From the NCBI GenBank assembly GCA_008694505.1, contig VZDJ01000049.1:3157662-3221661 (forward strand): a stretch of 64,000 nucleotides of DNA, read 5' to 3'. Shown here piece after piece: positions 47,001 to 58,792 of this stretch. Position 1 is the stretch's first letter. The number at the start of each line of letters is the position of its first letter. This DNA comes from Cyanoderma ruficeps (taxonomy: Eukaryota > Chordata > Aves > Passeriformes > Timaliidae). The position numbers were made by a program, and so were the translations under genes. The notes beneath the pieces are model-generated. The model ran no database searches. It was given only the letters and a program-made list of their open reading frames with translations, and had not been told where the DNA came from.

Positions 47001-50000
47001 AACTACAAATCTGAGTCAGTGTTGGTTCATCATTTGGGTGATGAATAAGTAGTGCCCTAAGGTAATTAAGGTGGGAGTTTTTTGGTCTGCAAACCCTGAA
47101 CAGGATGTCGGTGCAGTTGGGCTCTGTGCAGGGCCCACAGGGGCCCTCACCCCGTGGAAGGATGGCACAAAGAGGCTTTTTGTACAGCTTTGATCTACAC
47201 AAGGGGCAGGCTGGGACTGCAGAAGAGCAGCTCTCCACTCTGAGAATCCCTCAGTAAAACCTGAAGGGCTCTCACAATCTTGTACAGTTTTCCAAAGCAA
47301 CCATGGGTCTTGATTTAAGACCAAAGTGTGAGGGGATTCCTGCTTTGTATCCCGTGCTGTGCTGATGAGCTGGGGCTGAGCTCTGCTCAGAGCTCAACAA
47401 ACACCAATAAATGTTGCTGTTCCTGCCAGACAAAGTGAAAGCCAGTCAGCTCAGGCACCTCCTGCCAGCACAACCCAGCCCTGGGAGGAAGAGGATCCCA
47501 CACTGGGATCATTAATGGGCTCCCAGAAGCCATGAGGAAAACACAAGGCACATTAACTGGTGAGGAGCAGATTCTGGGCTCTGAAGAAAGGGATGAACTA
47601 TTACAAAGCAGAGAGAAGAACTGGGTTGCCCTGGCTTTTGTGTTCCTCCCTTGGAAGGGGGAGCAGGTGCTGTGAAATCCCTGGGGAGGTGGCTGGGCAA
47701 GCAGCGCTGACAGTGAGTGCAGGAGGTTGCCAGAAAACCTCTCAGGAAGAAAGGACAATTGATTTTTAGCTTTAATAACTGTAAAATGACAGGGATGGAC
47801 CTCATCTGCTGCAAATAGCTGTAGTTCTTCTGATCTGTGCTAGATGAGAGCCAGGTCTTCTGGCGCTGCTTGGGCCTAGCTTATTACCTCTTTAATGTTG
47901 TTGAAAAATGGCTTTTGAGTTTATTGTATTTCTTTTGGATTGCAGAAAAATCCATTTAAGGAACTATCAGGAGCTCTTATTTTTTTCCCCACAGCCATTT
48001 ATTTTTCCATCCTTTCCTCCTTAAGTCAGCTGGAAATCTTGGCTCAAGCCTGTGGCCTGGTCCAAGTAGTTCAGCTGGGAGCAGATTAGAAGTAAGGCCA
48101 GGATGGGGAACGAGTGTTTGTTTGTATCTTCTTGGGGTCTAGCTCAGTCCTATTCTGTGAGACTGCTGTGCAAGTGGAGACAGGGGGATGTACAGATCCA
48201 TCTTTTATCCAGTGGGCTTCTCTCCATGCCAAGGACAGAGCCAATGGGCGAAGAAGTGGCATTTCCCACTGCAGGCGTTTGCTTGAGATGTTTGGGAGAT
48301 CATTTCTGGGGTGGAGTTTCAAGCTACCCCTAGAACAATCCAAACAACTGGGAACTTTATGGAACAGCAATTCTGCAAGGCTGCATCTGTTTGGCAGCAG
48401 CAGCAGGAGCTGTGTGTCACCTTGTGCACGGGCTGACCCCGCAGATGTGGACAGAGCCACCCCATGGCATTGGTGTCCCTGCACAGCTGCACTTTGGTCA
48501 CCCACAGCAAGGATGAGCCCAGGCACAGGGGTTGTGGCACTGGGAGTGGCACACAGTGCTGAGATGGGGTGGTTTTGATATAAACACCAAAGAACTGGAG
48601 GCAGGACTTGGTTTCCCTCTGAGTGCTCCTTCCTCTCTGTGAACTCATGGCCCTTTGTGACTGCATTTCCTACCAGGAGACTTAAACTCTTCCTTAGGCA
48701 GCACTGGGGCCTTTTTCCTGACAGGACTGAATTCATGTCCTGCAGGACTCTCCCAGCAAAGGGACTGCCCAATCTTTGCCAGTTTGTCAGATTTTTCCAT
48801 GCATTTTCAGTCTTCTCTGTTTTCATCAGCACTCCTTCCCCCACAAAGTCATGTGCTCTGTTATTTCCCTAATTCATATTCAGGGTAAAACAGCTCTGTT
48901 TCTGTGAGCAAATATTCGAGGCATTTTATTCATCATTATTTTTGGTGAGGAATTCATCTGGCTGCAATGATGTCAACAGCTCTACTGAGTTCCTGCTTTG
49001 CAGCTCATGCCCAGATCTTCTTTTTTTTTTTTTTTTNTTTTTTTTGCTTACCTTTCCCTTTTTCTCTGGATTCCTCACTGCACTGATGATGGTGTCCCAT
49101 GAGGGAGCACCCACTGATGGAGTCCCTGTCCCTGATTTTGGGATCACACAGAATTCTCTGTGTGTGCTTTGGTTTTCTCATATCAGTACAGAGTCCTGAG
49201 CAGAAGATTAAATAGCTAAATTAAACCAGAAGGTTTAATGGCTTTGTTAGAGGCAGTCAGGAAATCAAACAGCTGTCACGATGGCTTTGAGAGTTACTCA
49301 CGAGAGTGAGTGAGATCCTGCTGGGAAGACAAACTAAATTCTCCTTTTGGACTGTTTTTCCTGGCCTGGTTTACTGTAATGACCGTACCAAATGGAGATG
49401 GATTTGCAAGAGCTCCTGGTTCAGAATCAGCAGCTTCTCATCGCCCTGTGTCTGACACACAGACTTGTGACTCTTCCAGTGGGATGAAGCACAGACAGGG
49501 AGAATTTGCAGAGCAGCTGAAATGCAGCTCCCAGTGCTGAGACAAGTGTTTGCCAGAGGTTTGGACTGGCTTCTCTCAGCGTCTGGAACTGGTCCATGTC
49601 AAATTGGCAGGGAGTAGATTTGAAGAGAGGGTTTTTGCTGAGCTGGGAGTCTGACAGCTGAGTGCAGGAGCAGGTCTGCTGTAGGCCTGGGACTCGGACC
49701 ATGCTGCAAAAGAAACCTGGGAGATGTCATCTCCTCTGTACTGCATCTGCACTGAGGATGAGATGACCAGGGCATGGCAGTGGTGACATTGAGCTCGGTA
49801 GAACTGAGGATTCTGAACATCAGCAGAAGCTGCTCCAAGCCCCAGTAGAAATAAAAGAAATAAAAAAATGGCAAGAAGCTGCTCAGCTACCTGGCACCAT
49901 CTGTAGCTGCTGAAAACCCCAGTGTCTGTAGACTATACAAGGATTTTACTCCTGGCTTCAGGCTTCCCAAGCTGGGATTTAAAAGGGCCTCTGCAGATCT

Positions 50001-53000
50001 AGTTTGGTATAATATCTGCACCACATGGATTTTCCCTTGGGCAATTTAGGGGAGATTTTATGGCCCATATGCTAAACATTCAGGGCTTGGAAGAGGAAGA
50101 AAATCTACTCCACCCTTTTTTCCCCCCCTCTTTAAGCTGGCTGGAAGAGGAGGACTGAGCTTTCTGCACAAATTTCCTAGGGAAGGATGCAGGCCCCTTC
50201 TTTGCTCCTGCATGGCTAGAGCCCTTTCAGTCTGTGCCTGCTCTGGAGGATGACACAGGGGATAAGATTCCAAAATTGGGACCCTTTGCTGCAGAGGCAC
50301 AAAGAGGAGCTGGTGCCAGAGAGGGGCATTGGAAAACCAGGAGTGAATCTCAGTATTTCTGTGTCCTGTTCACCGATTTGAGAGGCAAAGCAACAAGACT
50401 GTGGTCACTGTTGTGTTGTGAGAGTGATAAAGATAAATGGCATCATTGTTTTTGTTATCTGGAGGCTGCTGGTGACTGGGGTGAAGACAAAGGCTGGAAT
50501 TCACTGGCAGGGCTTGTTGTGGTTGTGGAAAGCCTGGGGCTGGGGGGAGGAGAAGGGAAAAGGAAGTGGAGGATGTAAGATGAAGACACAGCAAATCAAG
50601 GGCCCAAGCATCAGAGTATGCACTGTGCCTTAGGATTTGCACCCTGAACAAAAGCTCAGCCCCAGAGAGCTCAGACAGTAAATTCAGAGTGATGAGGGAG
50701 AGGCTGTGGCCGGAGAGGGTCGAGCAGGATGTTAAAATCAAAAATTGCAGGCACCAAACTTACCACCAAAAGCATCTTCCATCCTCGGGGCCAGACCTGA
50801 GGAGACACTGTGGTGGGTAAGAGCTGGTGTGAGGAGCCGAGGAGGACCCTGAGAGGATGGAATGAAGCAGAGTTATTAATAGCAGTGACCCAGATTGCAC
50901 TCTGAGGGTACAAATCTGGCACAAGAGGTGGCCCAGTCAGCTAAGAGGATATTTAAGAGTGGCTGGGAGCAGAACCCATCTGGCCACTGTTCATTCCTTG
51001 CAAGGTGTCTTGGTGGTGCTGGTGTGAAATCGTGGCTGATGCCCACAGACCCAGGAGCTGTCTGGATAAGTGTCTAGTTGAGAAGGCATCTGAGTAATTA
51101 TATTTATTTTGTGGCACACGTAATTAATTCTCCTCTGTTCGGGCATGAGTGCACTTGCAGTTTTAATTTCAGAATCAGCTGGATTCTGCAGTGGGCACTG
51201 AAGAAAGCCCTCCCCACATTTATAAAATACACTTGGCATGGAATCCCTCTCAGAAATGGTTTTATGGACCTGCCTCAGTTCTCACCAAGCAGAGCAAAGA
51301 CTCACCCTGAAATCAGGTAGTCCTGGATAATCTGCTTCCCAGGGTGAGGAGAATTTGTTAAACCTGGTACCATAGAAAAGGAATTGCAAAGGCTCAGCTC
51401 AAAACTCACGTGGGTAGCACACCTCAATGAGCATCAAACAGCTGAAAACCCCGGGGTTGGTCTTAGCAAGAGCTGAGCTTTGCAGAGATCTCACCCTGGA
51501 GACCTGGAAGTAGGTCACTCATGAGCGTGACTAAATCTGATGGTTTGGGCAGTTTGCCTCTTTATTCCCATCTCAAGAGGGGGGGGGAAGAAAAAAAAAA
51601 AAAGAGACAGATTTGTTTTTCTCCAAAAAGCAGAATGTTTCCCATTTTCCCTGGACTCTGCCAAGCCGTGGATGAGTGCCTGTGCTGTCCCCATGCCCAG
51701 AAGAGCCGGGCACTGCGGGCAGTGGAGCGGGGCTGTCATTGCTGAGCAGCCCATCAGCCCGGGCAGAGCACACGGGGCAGCTCCCTCCCCTCCCCTCCCC
51801 GGCAGCGAGGATTTCCTACAGGGTGAAACACGATCAGCCGCAGCCCGGGGGAGGAGGGAGCTGTTTTCCTCTCCCTTCCATTTCTCCCGGCGCATGAAAG
51901 AGGTGCTGAGGCTCTTTCAAGCCGCATCCTCCTCCACCCCCTCCTTTACCCGGCTCTGATCCCAAACCGAGACGCTGCCAAATAAAGAGCTCTCCCATGG
52001 CTCCGGCTCCGAGAGCAATTAGAACCCCCCCCACCCCGTTCCCGTTGTGCCAGGGCTGTTCCAGCGCCAGGGAGACCCACACGAGATTCCCGCAGCTCTC
52101 CCAAAGCTCTGCCTCCTTCTCCCATCGCATTTTGGGGAACTCGCTGCCCTGGGATTCGGGCACTGCAGATTTCCCCGGACGTCACGGCGAAGCTGTTGGG
52201 ATTTTGATTGGTATTTTTGGTGGAGTGCAGTGGATGCTTGTGTTTGCTAAAGCTCGGTGGGGTGGGGGAAGGGAGACTCATGCAGTGCTCTCGGTTGTGG
52301 TTAGGAAGGGGAGGAAAATGCTAAAGCGAGCAGCAAAGAGCCTGTTTGCTGAAATGGCTGTGCACACACATGGATGCCATGCCAGCCCTGCTGTGAGGCA
52401 GGAAGGACGGCCCCTACAAAGGAAAAAACCCCTGAGTGCTCTGACAAGAGCCCTAAAGGCACCCTGGGATCCCATTCTGCTCCCAGAAATGCTTTTCTGT
52501 GCCCACAGCCTCACATCCCAGCTCTCTGCCCGGGGCTTGCCCGGCTCCCAGGAGCTGCAGAGAGCTGTCGAGCAGGGAGAAAAGCAGCCCTGCAGCACAC
52601 AAGTGTATTCATCCCGCTGTCCTCAGAGGTCACCGGGGATCACAGAGCAGGGGCAGAGCAGAGCCGGCCTGGGGCAGTGTCCTGGCTCTGGCTGGGTGTG
52701 TGTTGGAGGCACTAAATCCACTGAAGGAGCTGTGTTTGCTGCTGGTACCACTGACGCCTTATCAGGCTACCTAGAGCAGGGTTAAAGGAATAAAGTGGGT
52801 ATTTATTAAAAGGCTTTTAAAGGACAGACCTTGGCTATCCAATACAAGAGCCCAGCCATGGCTCTGCCCAAGATGGACACCTGGCCATGAGTTTTCACAC
52901 ATTTATAACTTTTGATCCATTTACATTTTGGGATTAATTGTCCAACGACAGCTTCAGGTTATGAAGTCCCATCCTTCCAGTTTGCTCCCCTCAATTCCCT

Positions 53001-53800
53001 GCTGTTTATACTTTTTGGGCCTGAAGCTACAATGGTGTCCTTGGTTCTCGGTGTGGAAAAGGATTATTTTGTCTCGCTAAACAGTGAAGAGAACTTGCTA
53101 ACACCTCATATGAAGTTCAGAGTTACATACCAATGCAGTACAGAATCTGGAAAATGTGAAAGCTAAAACTTAAGGCATCACCATCATCCCCGTGCTGCTC
53201 AGTATTTCACTGAGGCACTCTCCCCTCAGCTGGCAGGTGTGACACCGGAGTACACTCTGGTGTGGGGCTGTTCTTTTTTTAGGAGAAGGGGCCCTAAAAA
53301 GGGCACAGAGCGGATTAGTGACTTGCCCAGGATCATGCTGAGGGTCAGTGGCGGTCAGGAGGTCAGTAATTTGGAGTGGTTTAGTTCACATACTACGTAG
53401 GGAACTCGACCTAACCTGGCCTGTGCATCTCCAGGAAGAGCAGCTGCACCTCTGGACTGGGTCTGGCAGCCAGTCACTGTGGAAGTAGATACAGAACAGT
53501 TTTCCAGGTTAAGTGTTGGGTTTTGCCTTCACTAGTCCTCTGTCTCATCCCTTTCTGTTTATCATCCCAGCCACAGGAGATCTGGGTGTTCAGCTCAGAC
53601 ACCCAGGGAAGCTGGATAACTCCTCTTCATCCAGCTACTTTAAAAATATCCCCCTTTTTTAACAGGCTTTTTTTCTTTCTCTCTTGCAGAACTTTGCCAA
53701 AGAATTTGTGATCAGTGACCACAAAGAGCTGGACGAGGATTACATCAAGAACGAGCTGAAGAAAGCAGGGGGGGCTAATTATGATGCACAGACTGAGTAG
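34980..53800 (+). CDS. COTL1: COTL1, coactosin-like protein (complete, 4 coding exons)
   Basis: Joining 34980-35056, 35384-35466, 45072-45229 and 53690-53800 gives 429 nt, or 142 residues plus a stop, the same length as human COTL1. The protein is a single ADF-homology domain (about residues 2-130) with a short tail ending GGANYDAQTE. It binds F-actin without depolymerising it and also binds 5-lipoxygenase. Lys75 (SKRVK), implicated in actin binding, and Lys131 (ELKKAGG), implicated in 5-lipoxygenase binding, are both kept. Differences from human cluster in residues 40-52 (GVDYETFKRKC) and near residue 21 (ATEV). Introns are GT-AG, in phases 2, 1 and 0. The gene is divergent from KLHL36, as in human. 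Confidence 0.98.
35057..35383 (+). other. COTL1: COTL1 intron 1 with acceptor-like tandem array
   Basis: This short intron (327 bp) is pyrimidine-rich. From about 35114 to the exon 2 boundary it consists of degenerate units of about 50 bp, each a C/T-rich tract followed by AG and a GGTGACTTT-like core. The last unit supplies the true acceptor and first codons of exon 2. See findings. Confidence 0.85.
35114..35400 (+). repeat. COTL1: Degenerate tandem array of about 50 bp, 5-6 units, ending in COTL1 exon 2
   Basis: Core GTGAC motifs start at 35138, 35286, 35334 and 35385, with degenerate units between at about 35178 and 35231. Each core is preceded by a pyrimidine tract and AG or AAG. Spacing is 40-55 bp. 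The unit at 35385 is the conserved coding start of exon 2 (VTFK), so the direction of duplication was probably from exon boundary into intron. Confidence 0.75.
35384..35466 (+). CDS. COTL1: COTL1 coding exon 2
   Basis: The acceptor is cctcctcgaag|GGTGACG and the donor is ACAG|GTAAGC. The 83-nt exon completes Trp26 and encodes VTFKYNGSTIVPG through Cys52-Thr53, plus one base of Asp54. It is conserved with human COTL1 apart from substitutions in residues 40-51. Confidence 0.95.
42841..43000 (-). mobile_element. CR1 LINE 3' fragment
   Basis: It begins cacagaatctcagaatggtt and continues ttccactatcccaggctgcc and ggccttggacactcccaggc. It is 5'-truncated, about 160 bp long, and lies in COTL1 intron 2. 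Confidence 0.88.
44945..44994. repeat. 18-bp tandem repeat, 2.8 copies, near COTL1 exon 3
   Basis: The unit gagagtaacaggctgttt repeats almost perfectly. The array ends 77 bp before the exon 3 acceptor, just upstream of the usual branch-point zone. Confidence 0.92.
45072..45229 (+). CDS. COTL1: COTL1 coding exon 3
   Basis: The acceptor is ctgcccccgcag|ACGATG and the donor is GTACAG|GTAACT. The 158-nt exon encodes DDVRLFGFVRFTTGDAMSKR through KEVVQ (residues 54-106), the core of the ADF-homology fold. It includes Lys75 and the LITWIGEDVSG strand-helix segment. Confidence 0.98.
45230..53689 (+). other. COTL1: COTL1 intron 3
   Basis: This is an 8.5-kb GT-AG, phase 0 intron. It contains a 25-base T run with an undetermined base (49037) and an A-rich run at about 51591-51603. 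No exon, known transposon or RNA gene is recognised. Confidence 0.9.
49021..49045. repeat. Poly-T run with one undetermined base
   Basis: Twenty-four T and one N (49037). The ambiguity is a sequencing or assembly limit in a homopolymer. Confidence 0.95.
53690..53800 (+). CDS. COTL1: COTL1 coding exon 4 and stop
   Basis: The acceptor is tttctctcttgcag|AACTTT. The exon encodes NFAKEFVISDHKELDEDYIK through the C terminus DAQTE (residues 107-142), and the stop codon TAG is at 53798-53800. Lys131 is kept. Compared with human there are conservative changes in the RKELEEDFIKS segment. Confidence 0.98.
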   Translation, partial: NFAKEFVISDHKELDEDYIKNELKKAGGANYDAQTE

Positions 53801-55045
53801 AGGCAGGATCCTCCTGGCACCATCACCTGGATCTCAAAGGGAGGGCAAAGGCACAACAAACTAACACACCTGAGAGATGAGGCAACTGAACTCCCCAGCT
53901 TTCTGTGGCTGCACCTAAGAACTCCCTTTTTTTGCATACAGTGGACTTTTATTTTCCATTCTCTCTCATGAAACATTCCTCTCTGGGGTTCTGTTTTTCT
54001 TTTTTTTTTTTTCCCCTTTTTTTACTCATAACTCTGTCCGTGTTCTCGCACCTGTGGAATTTAGGTTTGGCTCTGCTTTGGTCCTATTCAGCCCTGTGTT
54101 CGTAGAGGCTTTGCCACTGTGTCCTTCTTCATTGTCTGTGTGTTTGACTTGGGCTCAACCTGGTCTCTGAGGGAAGAAAGTTTTGGGGGAGTTCTGAACA
54201 TCGATTACTTTGATTTTTCAAAATTTGTTTCTGACTGATATTCTTGGGAATAACATTATTTGCTGTTCTAGGCTCAGATCAGCTTGAGATGACTTCCCTC
54301 AAACTTTGATTAAATCATCTGAGCAGAAATGTCCAGCTGAGGTGTTATCTAACAGCTTAGACAACAAAGCCAACAAACAAACAAAAAATTTCTTTGACTC
54401 CTGATAAATGGGAATAAATTTGCCTTAAACATTGCTTGACAGTTGCTATGCTCTGTGCTGCATCTCTGTCCCTCCCTCTTAAAAAATAAGATCCACCACA
54501 ATCCTAAAGTGAGTTTTGTTGCTTTTTGGAGGCGTCACGGCACAGTAAACTGAGGGGCTTAGAAATGTCTGGACACTTGGTCACTATTTTGTGTACGTTG
54601 GTCTGTGGGTTTGTATCTGACTTTCCTAATGCTGGGGCTCGGGAGGTGAAACTGAAATGCATAGATTTCCTTTTTCAATGATGTCTGAAAAGAAAAAAAA
54701 AAAAAGAAATAGCAGCTGCTGAATCCTTCCCTGCCCGTGTCCCCCCTGGTTATTTTGCAGTCCAACACAACATCTTCAGTTCTTTGGGGCCTTTGGCAGT
54801 GACCATCCATGGAGCAGGGCAGCTCCATCCCAGCTGGGGTTAAATATTCAACAGCACAGGCCCAGAGACAACCTGGGCTCGGTTTGGTACCAAACTGTTT
54901 GTTTGGGGGGGCTTCTTTGTATGGCTTTTTTTTTCCCCCATCAAAGGTAACTGTCCCCAGAATTACGTGTTGGGAGAGACTGTGGGGCTTGGGAGTCAGC
55001 GCTCTAAATCCATTACAGAAATAAATGTTTTTCAAGAACAGTTCT
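53801..55045 (+). other. COTL1: COTL1 3'UTR (inferred extent)
   Basis: Non-coding, T-rich sequence follows the stop codon. AATAAA signals occur at 54413-54418 and 55020-55025. The distal one is followed by the T/G-rich stretch ctctgttgttctttc, a good downstream element, so a UTR of about 1.2 kb is likely, with a possible shorter form ending near 54440. There is a T-rich tract near 54000. Confidence 0.55.
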
Positions 55046-56731
55046 CAGCGACTCTGTTGTTCTTTCACCTTCCCTGCAACAAGCCCGTATTTAGAAGGTT
55101 TCTTAACCTTTGGTGCAAAGCTTTGAGCTCCTGCAATCTTGGGGCTATTGGGAGAATTAAACACTGGCTTAGAGGTGAAATGATCCCAGTGCCTGCAGCC
55201 CTTGTCTGCTCATCCCTGCTCCGAGAGGCAGAGGTGAGCACAGTGCACCTGACACACTTTGTGTTCAGCAGCTCCACATCTCCGTTTCCAGCGCCAAAAA
55301 CGCCCAGTGGGAATTGTAATTAGGTCAAAGAGAATTTCACAGCCACGGAAAATAAATGTAGAGAGGTCAGGAAGAGATTTGGGAACAAGAACAACGCTTT
55401 CAGACAAGTTTGGCAGCTTCCTGCACAGGGTTACATATGGGGCATTACAATGCTGGACAGGACTTCCTAAACCTTGCCCTGAAAGAAGGGAAAGGGTTGG
55501 TTTTTTACAGGGCTGACAGCAGGGACAGGCATAACTAACGGGCAGGAGCTTTGCAGAGAGCTTGTGATGCTCTGAGGCTTTGCCTGACTGCTTCAGTGAC
55601 CACGATAAACTTGAATCTGACACCCTGTGGCACAAATCTCAGCCTGGTTTTGAAGCCTGGCAGCACCATCACAAGAAATTCATCGGCACCAGCTGTGGTG
55701 GGGGCTCGAGACAGAGCTCAGGGGAGGCAAAACAGCTTTCTCAGCCTTCAAAGGCATCTCAGCAGGACAAATGCAGCACTTGTGCAGCCTTTGGCAAGCT
55801 GGAACCAGGCATGGAGGATGTGGAGGCATCACCCTGGCTCTGGTTGGTTTACTATCTTTAATCCAGGTCTTGGAAGATGAAATATCCCATATTCCCTCTT
55901 TGAATAACCTCTGTGGTCCACATGGACTCTCACGCTGCCCACAGGAATATCAAGTTTGCAGGCACTGGTGCAGCATTGCATGAGGAACACAAGAGAAAAA
56001 CGAGAAGGGATTACTGATTTGTGATATGAGGATAAATCCATGTGGGGAAAAAAAAAAGTAGCCTAATGAACAAGAGTAATTACAGAGAATCAGCGGGGTT
56101 GGGTTTTTTCCAACCTCAGCTTCACCTTTTAGGGCAGGTTACGTAGGGATACCACCCTGCTGATGTTATGAAGAACTTTGTGGGGAAAAGCTGGGATGAG
56201 ATGCACGGGAGCATTGCTGCTCCTCGGCTTCTGGCCTCAATGTCAGTGCTGAAAACCCACCAGGGAGTTCTTGTTTGTACAGTCCTGTCCCTCTGACAAC
56301 TCTGCAACAGCCAAGTTAATCAAGTCCCTGCTTGTCAAAGCCTCAGTGGAACAGAAGATTATCCTGGTCACAAAGAATGTCCTGGAAACACACCCAGCCC
56401 CAGCTGATGAATGCACATCCCAGGGGGATGCCTGGGAGTGTTTGGGGCAAAATGTGTTTCCAGAATTAAATGTTTCATTCTCTCTGTACTTCTCATTCCT
56501 GAGGAGTAATCTGAATTAGCCATTAAATGCCTTTGCTTCTAGAATGTTGATTATACTTCAGTATTAGGAACGGTTTCCCTCAGGAGAGTGACTTTACTGG
56601 GTTATGTCAACCCTTACACTGGTGGTAGGAGCAGCTCAGCTGGTCCAGGGGCTGCGCAAGCCTGGTGGAACCCACAATCTGTTCTGCAGCCTAAAACTCA
56701 TCTCTGGGGTCTGCTCCTGCTTGGCTGGAAA

Positions 56732-56922
56732 AGTATTTACCCCACAGTGTTTGCAGGCATTCTCCTTCTGTGCTCACAGGAGTATTTACCCCACAGTGTT
56801 TGCAGGCATTCTCCTCCTGGCTCACAGGAGTATTTACCCCACAGTGTTTACAGGCATTCTCCTCCTGTGCTCACAGGTGTTTTTACCCCACAGTGTTTGC
56901 AGGCATTCTCCTTCTGTGCTCA
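56732..56922. repeat. 49-bp minisatellite, 4 copies
   Basis: The units contain agtatttaccccacagtgtt and then tgcaggcattctccttctgtgctcacagg, differing by a few substitutions and one 1-bp deletion. The fourth unit runs directly into the first copy of the 156-bp duplication. Confidence 0.93.
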
Positions 56923-57073
56923 CAATTAATAACGCAAGGAACAATTGGCAAAAATGGAGCAGCAGAAAGACTGGGACATGAAGAGCAGAAGCTTGAGATG
57001 GATTATTTGTGGTGCGTTTGGGGTCTCAGGCTTGGCACACCACAAGAGCACAAAATAAATTGGGATTTGTCTC
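56918..57073 (+). repeat. 156-bp direct duplication, copy 1
   Basis: It aligns without gaps to 58580-58735 at 137 of 156 positions by hand count (about 88%). It starts gctcacaattaataacgcaa and ends attgggatttgtctc. Its identity is unknown: it may be part of an interspersed repeat (an AATAAA-like motif near its end hints at an LTR piece) or a local duplication. Confidence 0.85.
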
Positions 57074-57243
57074 TCTTCTGCAACCTGAGAGGAGTTGAGT
57101 GGCTGCTCTGATCGGATGCATCAGGGACTCTGCTGTGGGTTGTATTTTCACCCAGAGTGGTGGAGACAAAGAAGGAATTGGTAATGCCTCTTTTTGCTGT
57201 AACACTGCTCATCAGGAGTTCCCAGAGTGTTTCAGCAAGATTG

Positions 57244-57440
57244 GAATCACAGAATCATTAAGGTTGGAAAAGATTTCCAAGATCACCAAGCCCAACCTTT
57301 GGTCCAACAATAAACCAGAGCATTGAGTGGCATCTCCAGTTGTTTATTGAACAGTTCCAGGGATGGTGACTCCACCCCTTCCAATGCATGACAATCCTTT
57401 CAGCGAAGAAATTCCTCCCGAAAATTGTATTTTTACCTAT
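57244..57440 (-). mobile_element. CR1 LINE 3' fragment
   Basis: It begins aatcacagaatcattaaggt and then ttggaaaagatttccaaga, with the antisense CR1 motifs agggatggtgactccacccc and cagcgaagaaattcctccc. It belongs to the same general subfamily as the copy at 11567. Confidence 0.88.
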
Positions 57441-58579
57441 TGATACAAACCAGACTGCACTAATGTTCCTTCTGGAGCACAATATCCTCATTCAGGAAGG
57501 GCCTTTCCCCATGAAACTGGAGCAGGAACAGCAGCCTGTGTGTCCCAGGGCCCCACAGCCTGGGCATTCAGGCTGTGTGCGCTCCTCTCCTTATCGCAGC
57601 AATAACGCTGGGATTGATGCTAGCGACCATATGAGACAGGCATTCCCTTTCTTTCATTTTTAAGTCCTTTTTAATAGAGTCAGGTGCCCTGTTTTTTGTC
57701 CATTTAGCCTTCAAAGCCTGGCTTTGCCTTATCAGCCCTTCCCTCAGGCTCCAGGGACCCGCTGAGGCTCGGGGCTGTGTTCTCTGGTGTCCCTGGTGCT
57801 GTGGCTCCGTGGAGCTGTGCCCTGTGTGGGGACCCAGGGCTGGGACACCCTGCTGTGCCTCCCCCGGAGCTGGGACAGTGTCAGCAGCACCAGCAGCTTC
57901 CCCTGGCAAGGAACAGATGGGAAAGGATCAATGGCTGCTTTATATTTGGCATCGCCGAAGGATCTGCTATCCCGCCCCATTAGGAGCGCGGCAGATCCGA
58001 TGCAAAATCCAATTTTAGCAGAGAGGAAGCAACAGAGCCGAGTGAAGTAGCCTCCAAAAATCCTGCTGAATACAGAGTCACGGAGCAGATGAGTTCATTC
58101 CACCCTGACTGGGGGGGTTGTGCCGTGCAGGCAGGTGGTGGGAAGGGAGGGGGTTGAATGGGTGACACCCCAGGACCTGTTTAGGACACCAGGGCAGCCC
58201 TCAGGTTTGCTACCCAGAGGCAAAGTCGTGCTTGGAACGTGGAGAAAACCAGGCTGCAGTGAGTCAGAGCAGCCTGCAACAACGTGAGCAGCAAATTCCC
58301 ACTCGGAGGAGGAAAGGAGGACTTGGGGGATGAGAAAATAGCTGAGCCAGGCAGCGCTGGCCCCTGGAAAGCGCCGGGGGTTTACAGCCTGCTGTCCCCG
58401 AGCGTGTGTAATGCCAGATTAGCCCGGGCCTTAAGGAGACTCTGCCCTGGGCATCCCGCGGGGATCCAATCTCTCCAGCTCCAGGTGGGGCAGGGGTTTA
58501 GCAGCAGGGCACCAGGAGAGGGATCTGGAGAGGGGTGAAGGGACCCGCGGGACATTCGGGGAGTTACGGGATGGGACCG

Positions 58580-58735
58580 GCTCATAATTAATAATGCAAG
58601 AAACAATTGGCAAAAACGGAGCGGGAGAAAGACTGGGACACGAAGAGCAAAAGCTTGAGATCAATTATTTGTGGTGCATTTGAGATCTCACGCTTGGCAT
58701 GTCACAAGAGCACGACATAAATTGGGATTTGTCTC
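58580..58735 (+). repeat. 156-bp direct duplication, copy 2
   Basis: This is a gap-free partner of 56918-57073, 1.66 kb downstream in the same orientation. Similarity stops sharply on both sides: flanks atgggacc and agctcggctcc have no match beside copy 1. Confidence 0.85.
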
Positions 58736-58792
58736 AGCTCGGCTCCGTTTAGTGCTCCACCACAGGGCACAAACAGGGATGTCGTTTGAAGT

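Noticed and set aside
48086..48844. 252-codon minus-strand open frame in COTL1 intron 3
   Set aside because: No recognisable domain, no CpG promoter and no plausible splice partners. It is most likely chance.
51997..52785. 262-codon plus-strand open frame in COTL1 intron 3
   Set aside because: Composition is not protein-like, there is no recognisable domain, and it is surrounded by overlapping frames on both strands in a GC-rich patch. A retained pseudogene was considered but no family was recognised.
56918..58735. The paired 156-bp copies as the two LTRs of one short retroviral or LTR element
   Set aside because: The intervening 1.5 kb contains a CR1 fragment and no gag- or pol-like frame or primer-binding site, and the copies lack clear TG...CA ends. 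They could still be separate LTR pieces.
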